Positions 8,981 to 17,471 of a DNA stretch of 64,000 nucleotides are shown here, in pieces (the stretch's first letter is position 1; each line of letters starts with the position of its first letter). Origin of the DNA: Syntrophaceae bacterium UBA6087 (GTDB taxonomy: Bacteria > Desulfobacterota > Desulfomonilia > UBA1062); NCBI GenBank assembly GCA_002448235.1, contig DIXF01000008.1, positions 1 through 64,000 on the forward strand. Direction: 5' to 3'. The notes beneath the pieces are model-generated. The model worked only from the letters and a program-made list of their open reading frames with translations, made no database searches and was not told the DNA's origin. The position numbers and the translations under genes are program-made.

Positions 8981-11191
8981 TCATTGCGTTGTGCACTCAA
9001 GCCCCGTCTTTTCAGTATCCTGAATGGAGATTGCCTGATTCTTCAACTCGCCTGGCTTTACCTTGAAGATCTGGTCGCGGACCGCGATATCTTTCGAAAA
9101 ATCCTCCTTGACCGCGAACATCTTCCTTTCGTTGAACTCTTCCTTCTTGCCGTTGTTCCATTGGGAGACAGGGCGTAAGTATCCGACGACCCGGGAATAC
9201 ACCTCCGTTACCTCGTCGCACTTCGGGCAGACCTGCTGGTTCCCGGAGAGATACCCGTGATTCGGGCACACGCTGAACGTAGGGCTGAAGGTGAAGTACG
9301 GCATCTTGTAGCTGTTGCAGATCTTCATGACCAGATTCTTGATCACCTCCGGGTCTTCAACCTGCTCCCCGAGGAAGAGGTGAAGCACGGTCCCGCCGGT
9401 GTACTTGGACTGGATTTCGTCCTGCAGATCGAGGGCCTCGAAGATGTCGTCGGTATAGTTTACCGGGAGCTGAGAGGAGTTGGTATAGTACGGCTCCGCA
9501 CCTTTCCGGTACCCCTCTTCGTTGGCGCAGACGATATCCGGATATTTGCGCTTGTCGAGGCGGGCCAGGCTGTAGGAGGTGCCTTCCGCAGGCGTGGCTT
9601 CAAAGTTGTAGTTGCTTCCGGTTTTCTCCTGAAGCTCGATGAGCCGCTTCCTGATGAAGTCGGCGACCTCAAGGGCGAAGCTCCTGCCCGTTTCGCTCGC
9701 GATGTTTTCCCCCAGCAGGTTGAGGCAGGCCTCGTTCATGCCCACGATCCCTATGGTGGAGAAGTGGTTTTTCCAGAATTCGCCGAAGCGCTTCCTGATG
9801 GCGTCCAGATAGTACTTCGTATACGGGTAGAGATTCGATTCGGTAAAGCTTTCGAGCACCTTGCGCTTGATTTCCAGGCTCGCGCTCGCAAGGGTGATGA
9901 GCGAATCGAGCCTGTTGAGGAATTCGCTTTTGTCCGCGCTCAAGTAGCCGATCCGCGGCAGGTTTATGGTCACCACGCCGATGGAGCCTGTCAGGGGATT
10001 CGAACCGAACAGGCCCCCGCCTCTGGTCTCCAGCTGGCGGTTGTCTATCCTTAAGCGGCAGCACATGCTCCTGGCATCCTCCGGATCCATATCGGAATTC
10101 ACGAAATTCGAGAAATACGGGACTCCGTACTTTGCCGTCATCTTCCAGAGATTGGTAAGGTAGGGGTTGTCCCAGTTGAAATCTTCCGTGATGTTGTAGG
10201 TCGGTATGGGGAACGTGAACACCCTTCCCTTTGCATCGCCCTCTGCCATCACCTCGACGAATGCCTCGTTGAACAGCGACATTTCGTGCTGGTAATCGCC
10301 ATAGGTGGTTTCCTGAAGCTTTCCTCCGATGACGACCGCCTGGTTCGCGAGGTACGAAGGCACTTCGAGGTCGAGCGTCACGTTGGTGAACGGCGTCTGG
10401 AACCCTACCCGGGTCGGGACGTTGATATTGAAGATGAATTCCTGGAGCGCCTGCTTCACCTGGGCGTAGTCGAGCTTGTCGTGCCGGATGAACGGGGCGA
10501 GCAGGGTGTCGAAGTTGGAGAATGCCTGAGCGCCGGCCGCTTCTCCCTGCAGGGTGTAGAAGAAATTCACGATCTGGCCCAGGGCCGTGCGGAAATGCTT
10601 GGCCGGCTTGCTCTCGACCTTTCCCAGTGCGCCTCTGAAGCCCTGGAGCAGAAGGTCATAGAGGTCCCAGCCGACGCAGTAGACCGAGATGATGTTGAGG
10701 TCATGGATATGGAAATTCCCCTCCGAGTGCGCGTTGCGCACCTCCGGCGGGTATATCTTGTTGAGCCAGTAGATCTTGCTGATCTCCGAGGAGAGATAGT
10801 TGTTCAATCCCTGGAGTGAAAAGGCCATGTTGCTGTTCTCGTTTACCTTCCAGTCGATCTTTTTCAGATACTGGTCGATGAGGTCGACCCCCATTCCGGC
10901 CTTGATCTCTCTCATCTTCGCATGCTGGTCCCGGTACAGGACATACGCCTTTGCGGTCTTCCGGTAAGGAGACGAAAGCAGGATCTCCTCCACGATATCC
11001 TGGATCTCCTCAACGGCGGGGACCTCGGGTATGGTGTCCTGGGCTATGCTTATGACCTTGAGCATCAGCCTGTGGGCCATATCCTTGTCGAATTCTCCTG
11101 TTGCCTCACCTGCCTTGGCTAGTGCTTCGGTAATCTTGGATGCATCGAAAGAGGCGAATCTCCCATCGCGCTTCCTGATTTTGGTGTACAT
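8981..11191 (-). CDS. nrdD: Anaerobic (class III) ribonucleoside-triphosphate reductase
   Basis: 736-residue glycyl-radical enzyme that reduces ribonucleotides to deoxyribonucleotides without oxygen. An ATP-cone occupies about residues 2-92 and gives allosteric control. The C-terminal metal site (CPNHGYL ... CPKC, from about 642) precedes the glycyl-radical loop RVVGYL with Gly670. Cys residues for substrate chemistry are in the barrel (SMCCRL). Activated by NrdG, encoded beyond the receiver gene. The ATG at 11191 has a GAGGGGG ribosome site. Two NrdR boxes precede it, so expression probably falls when dNTP levels are high. Full length and intact. Confidence 0.95.
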   Translation of the reverse strand: MYTKIRKRDGRFASFDASKITEALAKAGEATGEFDKDMAHRLMLKVISIAQDTIPEVPAVEEIQDIVEEILLSSPYRKTAKAYVLYRDQHAKMREIKAGMGVDLIDQYLKKIDWKVNENSNMAFSLQGLNNYLSSEISKIYWLNKIYPPEVRNAHSEGNFHIHDLNIISVYCVGWDLYDLLLQGFRGALGKVESKPAKHFRTALGQIVNFFYTLQGEAAGAQAFSNFDTLLAPFIRHDKLDYAQVKQALQEFIFNINVPTRVGFQTPFTNVTLDLEVPSYLANQAVVIGGKLQETTYGDYQHEMSLFNEAFVEVMAEGDAKGRVFTFPIPTYNITEDFNWDNPYLTNLWKMTAKYGVPYFSNFVNSDMDPEDARSMCCRLRIDNRQLETRGGGLFGSNPLTGSIGVVTINLPRIGYLSADKSEFLNRLDSLITLASASLEIKRKVLESFTESNLYPYTKYYLDAIRKRFGEFWKNHFSTIGIVGMNEACLNLLGENIASETGRSFALEVADFIRKRLIELQEKTGSNYNFEATPAEGTSYSLARLDKRKYPDIVCANEEGYRKGAEPYYTNSSQLPVNYTDDIFEALDLQDEIQSKYTGGTVLHLFLGEQVEDPEVIKNLVMKICNSYKMPYFTFSPTFSVCPNHGYLSGNQQVCPKCDEVTEVYSRVVGYLRPVSQWNNGKKEEFNERKMFAVKEDFSKDIAVRDQIFKVKPGELKNQAISIQDTEKTGLECTTQ

Positions 11192-11206
11192 TAAAACCCC
11201 CTCTTA

Positions 11207-11253
11207 ATACTAGATGTGGTACTTAATTATGCCCTATATACTATATATAGCCT
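11207..11253 (-). promoter_or_regulatory. Tandem NrdR boxes upstream of nrdD
   Basis: Two 16-bp elements match the NrdR box (acaCwATATATwGtgt). The distal one, 11238-11253, reads ATACTATATATAGCCT and matches about 13 of 16 positions; the proximal one, 11207-11222, is weaker at about 10 of 16. Their starts are 31 bp apart (a 15 bp gap), the usual three-turn spacing that lets NrdR bind cooperatively. They lie just upstream of the nrdD start, as expected for ATP/dATP-responsive repression. No nrdR gene is in this window. Confidence 0.75.
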
Positions 11254-11530
11254 CAATGGGAGGTTAGCAAGGGGAAAAATCTTTATTCAGTAAATAATTT
11301 TCAACCCCTGGGAAGGCTCTTTGAAGTTGGAAAATTAATGAGCCTTGCGTGCTGAATTGAATAAATATGCCTGTCCGGTCAGCATTGACGAATCGTATTC
11401 CGCGCCTGGGCATGTATCGATCTTTAAAAAAAGGATACTACCAAGCGCACGTGCAAAGGACAAGCACTAATTCCGGAGGGATATCGTTGGAAGGGGGGCG
11501 CGGGAAGGCCCCCCCTGTTTCTTCGGAATG
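11254..11530. other. Intergenic region between acyl-CoA synthetase and nrdD
   Basis: No convincing gene. The nrdD-proximal half is AT-rich and would hold the nrdD promoter next to the NrdR boxes; the other end carries a GC-rich hairpin close to the synthetase stop codon. Confidence 0.5.
11493..11515. terminator. G/C hairpin downstream of acyl-CoA synthetase
   Basis: GGGGGG (11493-11498) pairs with a run of seven C (11509-11515) over a 10-nt loop, 15 bp past the stop of the synthetase that ends at 11531. The T-rich side is on the plus strand and there is no U tract for the minus-strand gene, so it is at best an imperfect terminator. Confidence 0.4.
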
Positions 11531-13336
11531 TTATTCGCCGTCCTTATACATTGCTTCTATCTCTGAAAAGAAATTCTGGTTTATGACCTTGCGCTTCATC
11601 TTGAGCGTGGGAGTGAGTTCCCCGGACTCGATGCTGAACTCACGTGGCAGCAGCGAGAATCTGCGGATCTGCTCAACCCGGGCATAATCCTTCATAAGGG
11701 CATCGATCCTGGACTTGTAGAAAGATACGATCTCCGGTTTCATGATGAGGTCTTCGTTTTTGTCATACGAGATCCCCTGCTTCTTTGCATAGGAGATGAG
11801 CTCGGAGAAGTTCGGTACGATCAGGGCGCTCAAAAACTTCCGCCCTTCCCCGATCACCACCGCCTGCTCAATGAACAGGTCCGCGGCAAGGGTGTTCTCG
11901 ATATTCTGGGGAGCTATGTTCTTCCCGCCTGCGGTCACGATGATGTCTTTTTTCCGGTCGGTTATGTAGAGGCATCCCCTCTCGTCGATCCTTCCGATAT
12001 CGCCGGTCAGGAACCAGCCGTCCTCGGTGAACGATGCGCGGGTATCCTCGGGCTTATTGAAGTAGCCTTTCATGACCTGGGGTCCCTTGATGAGGATTTC
12101 TCCGTCCGGGGCGATCTTGATATGGGTGTCCGCAAGCGCGGGACCAACCGAGCCGAACTCGAAGACTTCGAAGGTGTTTACGTTTGTCACGGGCGAAGTC
12201 TCTGTAAGCCCATAGCCGTTGTGCAGGTTCACACCGATTGCGTTGAAGAAACGGTCGATATCGACCGCCAGAGCGCCTCCGCCGTTGATGAAGATTTTGA
12301 TCCGGTCCATTCCCAGGGCTTCTTTAAGCTTGGAATACACGAGCTTCTCCGCGGCGTCGTACTGGACCTGCAGGGAAAACGGCATGGCTTTCCCCTGCAC
12401 CCGGTAATCGACAGCCCTCGATGCAACGGACACGGCCCAGGAGAAGAGTTTCTTTTTTGCGGCGCCGGCCTTGTCCACTTTCGAGAAGAGCCCGGCATGG
12501 ATCTTTTCGAAGAGCCTCGGTACCGATACCATCAGCGTCGGCCTGATCTCCGTCATGTTCTGCATCACCGCGCCGAAATTCTCGGCCAGGCTCATCACCG
12601 CGCCTATGTGGATCATGAGGTAGATGCCGATAGTCCTGCCTAAAGAGTGGCTCCATGGGAGCAGCAGCAGCGCTTCATCCTGGTGGCTGATCATGGGATG
12701 GGACGCATAGCTCTGCAGGACGTTCGCTATGATGTTGGCATGGGTGAGCATGACGCCCTTGGGCGGGCCAGTGGTGCCGGATGTGTAAATGAGCGTAGCC
12801 AGGCCTTCGGGCTCGATGCTCAAGAGGCGCTCGTCAAAGGCCTTCTTGTCCTTATACTCCTCACCGAGGCGCAGGAGTTCGTCGAATGACATGATATCCT
12901 TTGCATCTGTCTTGACGGGGTCGAAGGTGATGATCTTCTTCAATCCCTTTATCCTGGACCGTACGCTCAAGATCCTGTCCAGGTGGTCCTGGTCGGACAC
13001 GAACAGGAAGCGTGAGCCCGAGTCATTGATAATGTACGCGGATTCCTCTCCCGAGTTCGTCGGATAGATCGGCGCATCGGCGGCTCCGATCGAGAGACTC
13101 GCCAGGTCGGCAACCAGCCACTGCCAGCAGTTCTCTGAGAAGATGGTCACGATATCGTTCTTTTTTACTCCCAGCGATATAAGGCCCAGGCCGGTATTCG
13201 TCACCAGCCGCTGCATCTCTCTCCAGCTGATCGCTGTATATTTCCCCTGCTTTTTGTACTTGAGGAAAGGTTCAAACTGATATTTTTCTGCCCTGTTGTG
13301 GAAAATTCCTGCGATGCTCTTCTCTGAATACCCCAT
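11531..13336 (-). CDS. Long-chain acyl-CoA synthetase (AMP-forming)
   Basis: 601-residue adenylate-forming enzyme that activates a fatty acid with ATP and CoA. The P-loop is YTSGTTGPPKG, the second motif is NGYGLTETSP, the A8 region is WFLTGDIG, and the catalytic Lys is near the C-terminus in LKMKRK. Length and the insertion pattern fit FadD15-type long-chain synthetases rather than acetate or aryl ligases. The ATG at 13336 follows a GGAGG ribosome site; the five extra codons upstream would bury that site. It stands alone on the minus strand and reads away from the deacetylase. Peripheral membrane location is usual for the family. Confidence 0.88.
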   Translation of the reverse strand: MGYSEKSIAGIFHNRAEKYQFEPFLKYKKQGKYTAISWREMQRLVTNTGLGLISLGVKKNDIVTIFSENCWQWLVADLASLSIGAADAPIYPTNSGEESAYIINDSGSRFLFVSDQDHLDRILSVRSRIKGLKKIITFDPVKTDAKDIMSFDELLRLGEEYKDKKAFDERLLSIEPEGLATLIYTSGTTGPPKGVMLTHANIIANVLQSYASHPMISHQDEALLLLPWSHSLGRTIGIYLMIHIGAVMSLAENFGAVMQNMTEIRPTLMVSVPRLFEKIHAGLFSKVDKAGAAKKKLFSWAVSVASRAVDYRVQGKAMPFSLQVQYDAAEKLVYSKLKEALGMDRIKIFINGGGALAVDIDRFFNAIGVNLHNGYGLTETSPVTNVNTFEVFEFGSVGPALADTHIKIAPDGEILIKGPQVMKGYFNKPEDTRASFTEDGWFLTGDIGRIDERGCLYITDRKKDIIVTAGGKNIAPQNIENTLAADLFIEQAVVIGEGRKFLSALIVPNFSELISYAKKQGISYDKNEDLIMKPEIVSFYKSRIDALMKDYARVEQIRRFSLLPREFSIESGELTPTLKMKRKVINQNFFSEIEAMYKDGE

Positions 13337-13671
13337 ATTCCCTCCTAACATTTATCGTGAATCGCTTTCTTTTTTCTGCTGAAAAAGACGCTCCGATCCT
13401 TTGGCCTGAGCGCAGGCTCCCCCTCGTCTTGTTGTCATTAAAAAGAATACAGCAAAAAAGACAGGCACCCTTTAAACTGACAGGATACCCCTTATGGCAC
13501 CACCTATGCCGTACCTTCCCTTCACGGTAAGAGGAAAGGACACGAAGTCCTTTATCACATTTTGATCGAACCATCAATTTGTTTCACGCCATGATGAACG
13601 ATACGCGGCGTGAAACAGTAATGATTTGTCACTCCTTGCGGTACAGGGCGAAACATACTATACTTGATACC
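13337..13671. other. Divergent intergenic region with inverted repeat
   Basis: Gap between the acyl-CoA synthetase and the polysaccharide deacetylase. No supported gene; a minus-strand frame of about 100 codons lacks family features and a ribosome site. The only clear structure is the 10-bp inverted repeat at 13581-13616. Confidence 0.5.
13581..13616. repeat. 10-bp perfect inverted repeat, operator-like
   Basis: GTTTCACGCC (13581-13590) and GGCGTGAAAC (13607-13616) are perfect complements separated by 16 nt. It lies between two divergent genes, about 55 bp before the deacetylase start, and is not followed by T residues. That favours an operator or RNA hairpin over a terminator. Confidence 0.55.
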
Positions 13672-14541
13672 ATGAAGAATGCACTCACCATAGATCTCGA
13701 GGAATACTTCCAGGTACACGCCCTGTCCGATATCGTACCGGTAAATTCGTGGGACAGCTTTTCCTGCGAAGCTCCCGACAACACGAAAAAGATACTGGAT
13801 GTCCTGGATGAGTCGGGCGTATCGGCAACGTTCTTCTGCCTCGGATGGAATGCACAGAGAAATCCGAAGCTCATCGAATCAATCCATGATCGCGGCCACG
13901 AGGTCGCATGCCACGGCCACATGCACCAGCTCATCTCTACCCAGGACCCGAAGGTGTTCAGGGAGGATGTGTCGCGGGCCAAGAAAACCCTGGAAGACTC
14001 CACCGGTGAGGAGGTGATCGGGTACCGGGCGCCTACCTACTCCATTACCAATAAAACGCTCTGGGCCTTCGATATCCTGGAAGAGCTCGGTTTCCGTTAC
14101 GATTCCAGCATCTTCCCCATATATCACGACAACTACGGCATCCCGGATGCCCCGAGGTTTCCTTACAGGATTCCGGGAAGGTCCCTTGCCGAGTTCCCCA
14201 TATCCACCATGAAGCTGGGCGCCTTCAATTTCCCTGTGGCAGGGGGAGGATATTTCAGGCTGTTCCCCTACCTCTTGACCCGGTCCGCCCTGAAACACCT
14301 GGAAAAAAGCGGCAATCCTTTCATTTTTTATATCCATCCGTGGGAGGTCAACAGCCGGACGCCCCGGGTGGAGGGGATCTCAGCCCTGTCGAGGTTCAGG
14401 ACATATGTGGGGCTCGCGGCAGCGTATGGGAAATTCTGCAACCTCTTGAAAGACTTCGAGTTCACCACCGCCCGGGATGTCCTTCGCGAACTGGGGTTTC
14501 TCGACCCGGAGGATTTAAGCACGGTCCGGCCCGGAGCGTGA
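13672..14541 (+). CDS. Polysaccharide deacetylase, XrtA/exosortase-associated type (DUF3473)
   Basis: 289-residue NodB-type deacetylase followed by the DUF3473 extension. The N-terminal block TIDLEEYFQ supplies the metal-binding Asp; the metal His pair is in CHGHMH, the YRAPTYS motif follows, and then DSSIFP and YGIPDAPRFP, a block strongly reminiscent of the deacetylase in PEP-CTERM/exosortase (XrtA) loci. It would remove N-acetyl groups from exopolysaccharide. No exosortase is in the window. The ATG at 13672 is chosen because family similarity begins there; no clear ribosome site is visible. Convergent with nadE (6 bp gap). Confidence 0.85.
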   Translation: MKNALTIDLEEYFQVHALSDIVPVNSWDSFSCEAPDNTKKILDVLDESGVSATFFCLGWNAQRNPKLIESIHDRGHEVACHGHMHQLISTQDPKVFREDVSRAKKTLEDSTGEEVIGYRAPTYSITNKTLWAFDILEELGFRYDSSIFPIYHDNYGIPDAPRFPYRIPGRSLAEFPISTMKLGAFNFPVAGGGYFRLFPYLLTRSALKHLEKSGNPFIFYIHPWEVNSRTPRVEGISALSRFRTYVGLAAAYGKFCNLLKDFEFTTARDVLRELGFLDPEDLSTVRPGA

Positions 14542-14547
14542 GTCTGC

Positions 14548-15510
14548 CTACAGGACCGGGGGCATCTGGCGCAAATGTGCCGTGGCACGGTTCTTTGTCG
14601 TGAAATCGGTAAAAGCCCTTTCTACCGCTTCCTTCGAAATGCCCAGGACGGCCGCCGCCTTTTCTGCCGGAAGCTCGTGCTCCCATGCATAAAGGAGGTG
14701 ATCGAGCTTCTCGAAGGGAATCCGGAAAAAGAACTCCTGGTCGCTCACCGGAAGACTGAACGTGTCCGGGCTCGGGGAGCGGTCGATAATCTCCCTCGTG
14801 ACGCCCAGGTAGTCCGCGAGCTGATAGATCTGATTCTTGTACAGGTGTGCGATGGCCTCGATATCTGTCCCGCCGTCCCCGTATCTGCAGAAATCGCCGA
14901 GCAGATATTCGGTTTTGTTGGTGGTACCTGCCACGATTGAATTCGATTTTTCCGCCTCTGCATAGAGATGGATCATCCGGGATCGAATCTTGATGTTCGC
15001 AAAAGAGGTGATCCGGCGGAACGCATCGAAGCTTAAGCGCTTTGTCTTGATGGTGCCGTCGTCCAGGCGGACGCGAAGCACGTAGAAGCTGAAAGAATTC
15101 CGCTCCAGAAGGTCCGTGGGCAGGGTTATGTTGTAGGTGCACCCCGGGCTGTACTCCGGGATGAGTTCTCTGATGTACTCGTCCCTGCGGCTGTAGGGAT
15201 ATACGCTGTCCACCGTGGCGGTAATATCGACCTCGCGGTGTCCGATACCCATTTTTTCTGCGTGGGCTCTCGCGAAAAGACTGCTTACCGGGTTCGACTC
15301 CTTTTCCGGAAGGATCAAGCCGCATACCTTGTCCTTTCCCATCGCGCGGACGCAGAGCTCTGCCATTACCGCAGAATCGATGCCCCCGCTCAGGCCCACA
15401 ACGATTCCCGACCTCCGGTACACCGACTGCACCTGGTCCGCGATAAAGGATGCTACCCGTTCCGCCTCTTTTTCCGTATCTATCCGAAGGACATCAGTCG
15501 TGAATTCCAT
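14548..15510 (-). CDS. nadE: Ammonia-dependent NAD+ synthase
   Basis: 320-residue N-type ATP pyrophosphatase that amidates deamido-NAD. The PP-loop is VGLSGGIDSAV, and the family motif around NKTEYLLG and DGGTDIEAI is present. There is no nitrilase domain, so it uses free ammonia. Residues from about 270 form an HTH-like tail ending NRATAHLRQMPPVL, as in long ammonia-dependent members. The ATG at 15510 follows AAGGAG; the open frame to 15609 has no better start. It is divergent from the ACP-ligase operon. A dedicated amidotransferase role in that cluster is possible but not shown. Confidence 0.88.
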   Translation of the reverse strand: MEFTTDVLRIDTEKEAERVASFIADQVQSVYRRSGIVVGLSGGIDSAVMAELCVRAMGKDKVCGLILPEKESNPVSSLFARAHAEKMGIGHREVDITATVDSVYPYSRRDEYIRELIPEYSPGCTYNITLPTDLLERNSFSFYVLRVRLDDGTIKTKRLSFDAFRRITSFANIKIRSRMIHLYAEAEKSNSIVAGTTNKTEYLLGDFCRYGDGGTDIEAIAHLYKNQIYQLADYLGVTREIIDRSPSPDTFSLPVSDQEFFFRIPFEKLDHLLYAWEHELPAEKAAAVLGISKEAVERAFTDFTTKNRATAHLRQMPPVL

Positions 15511-15711
15511 GCAAGACTCCTTGATCTTTTGTTTCCCTTCCCTTGATCGGCACGTTTCTCTCTTCGGCATCCGCAAGGGGAAAGTTTCGTCATAAGGGCC
15601 GCGTATCAAATATTTCTCTTTATATCACAGGATTTTACCGTTGAAATTATAATTTTTGAACGATACTATACCGATAGTAGTTTCATAGCGAGAATTCTTA
15701 GAGAGGTTCAA

Positions 15712-15963
15712 ATGTCAGACATGCAGAAAACGGTCCTCGATTTCATCAGAGAGAATTTTATCATGGGCAGGAGCGAAGTCTCCCTCGATCCCGATGAGTC
15801 GCTCATCGAGAGCGGGGTCATGGATTCGACCGGGGTACTCGAACTCGTCGAATTTCTCGAGTCGACCTATAAAATCAAAATCGAAGATGAAGAGCTGATT
15901 CCGGAAAATCTCGAAACCATCAACAATATCGTAAAATTCCTTCAGTCAAAAGGCCTTTCATAG
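15712..15963 (+). CDS. Acyl carrier protein
   Basis: 83-residue carrier protein, acidic and predicted helical. The 4'-phosphopantetheine site is Ser39 in MDSTGVLEL, with Thr in place of the usual Leu after Ser. It is first in a tight operon with an AMP ligase (1 bp overlap) and an ATP pyrophosphatase, so it is more likely a dedicated carrier than the fatty-acid synthesis ACP, which is normally beside fab genes. AGAGAGG precedes the ATG. The divergent gap to nadE probably contains its promoter. Confidence 0.88.
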   Translation: MSDMQKTVLDFIRENFIMGRSEVSLDPDESLIESGVMDSTGVLELVEFLESTYKIKIEDEELIPENLETINNIVKFLQSKGLS

Positions 15964-17471
15964 TGGTGAGAGTCGTCCACAGTTTCCTTGAGAGATCGGC
16001 ACAGGTCTGCCCCGACAAAGCCGCCCTCCTCGAAGGGGACCGGAAGACAACATACTCGGAGATCGATTCGCTGGCAAACAGACTAGCCGGTCTGCTCAAA
16101 AAAAACGGCCTGCAAAAAGGCGACAGGGTTCTCATGATCATGGAGAACTCGCTGCAAAACGTTGCCGGCTATTATGGGGTTCTCAAGGCAGGCGGCGTGT
16201 GTGTGGAAGTGTCCGACCGGTCCACCCCGGCGGAGGCGTCGTATTACATCGAAAACTCCGGCGCCGGGATCTGCATGGTTTCCCCGACAAGCGCGAAAAG
16301 GCTCTCCGGCATCGATATCCCCTGCATCATCGGCCCCGATGAACCCTTGAACGAGGGCCACGGCGTCCGTTTCACCTGGGACGATGTGCGCTCCATGCCG
16401 GAGACGCATCCGGAAGGCAATGTTTCACCTGACGACCTGGCCGCAATCGTGTACACCTCGGGGAGCACGGGCAGACCCAAAGGGGTGATGCTCACCCACA
16501 AGAACCTCTGCATCAATACTGCATCCATTGTCTCTTACCTCAATCTGAGCGAGTCGGACAGGATCATGGCGGTGCTGCCGTTTTACTATGTGTACGGCAA
16601 AACCCTGCTGAATACCCATTTCATGACCGGCGGCTCGGTGGTCATCAACAACCGCTTCGCTTTCCCGAACTCCGTGATCAAAGATATGGCGGAAAAGGAA
16701 GTGACAGGATTCGCCGGCGTGCCGTCAACGTTTGCCATCCTGCTCAACCGCTCCGTTTTCGGAAAAACGCCCGTACCGAGCCTGAGGTATATAACGCAGG
16801 CGGGAGGAGCCATGGCCCCTGCCCTGACCAGGCGTCTCATCGAATGCATAGGCGACGTCTCTCTGTACATCATGTACGGCGCCACGGAAGCCTCCGCACG
16901 CCTCACCTATCTGCCCCCCGAAAGGCTGCGCAAGGACAAGCTCGGCTCCATCGGCATCCCCATACCCGGAGTGGAGATCACGATCAGGGACAACGACGGA
17001 GTAATCTTAAGGCCCGGGGAGATCGGCAACATCTGCGCCTGCGGTGAGAACATCATGCAGGGCTACTGGAAGGACGAGCAGGAGACGGGCAAGGCCCTCA
17101 AACCCTGGGGCCTCGTCACCGGCGATCTCGGCCACAGGGATGACGAAGGGTTCATCTTCCTCACCGGAAGGAAGAAAGACATGCTCAAGATCGGCGGCGA
17201 GCGGGTATCCTCCAAGGAGATCGAAGACGCGATCGTCGAATCCGGCCTGGTGCATGAGGTTGCGGTCATCGGACATTACGACGAATATCTTTCCGAAGTG
17301 CCCGAGGCCTTCGTTGTGCCTCTGGATGAGAAGTCCTTTGACCTGGAAGCGCTCAAGGCGTTTACCGGAGTCAGGCTCGCCGCGCATAAACATCCCAAGT
17401 ACTGGAACATTCTGAGGGCCCTTCCAAAGAAGCCCTCTGGGAAGATAGACAAGGAGGCTTTGAAAAGATGA
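15963..17471 (+). CDS. AMP-dependent acyl/aminoacyl-ACP ligase
   Basis: 502-residue adenylate-forming ligase. Motifs in order: P-loop YTSGSTGRPKG, MYGATEAS, the LVTGDLG hinge and the catalytic C-terminal Lys in SGKIDKEA. It is shorter than the FadD-type enzymes in this window and closer to stand-alone ligases that load carrier proteins. Start at GTG 15963 overlaps the ACP stop codon, which couples translation and points to the ACP as acceptor. The substrate (fatty acid, amino acid or other carboxylate) cannot be read from the sequence. It resembles the exosortase-associated acyl ligases. Confidence 0.85.
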   Translation: MVRVVHSFLERSAQVCPDKAALLEGDRKTTYSEIDSLANRLAGLLKKNGLQKGDRVLMIMENSLQNVAGYYGVLKAGGVCVEVSDRSTPAEASYYIENSGAGICMVSPTSAKRLSGIDIPCIIGPDEPLNEGHGVRFTWDDVRSMPETHPEGNVSPDDLAAIVYTSGSTGRPKGVMLTHKNLCINTASIVSYLNLSESDRIMAVLPFYYVYGKTLLNTHFMTGGSVVINNRFAFPNSVIKDMAEKEVTGFAGVPSTFAILLNRSVFGKTPVPSLRYITQAGGAMAPALTRRLIECIGDVSLYIMYGATEASARLTYLPPERLRKDKLGSIGIPIPGVEITIRDNDGVILRPGEIGNICACGENIMQGYWKDEQETGKALKPWGLVTGDLGHRDDEGFIFLTGRKKDMLKIGGERVSSKEIEDAIVESGLVHEVAVIGHYDEYLSEVPEAFVVPLDEKSFDLEALKAFTGVRLAAHKHPKYWNILRALPKKPSGKIDKEALKR

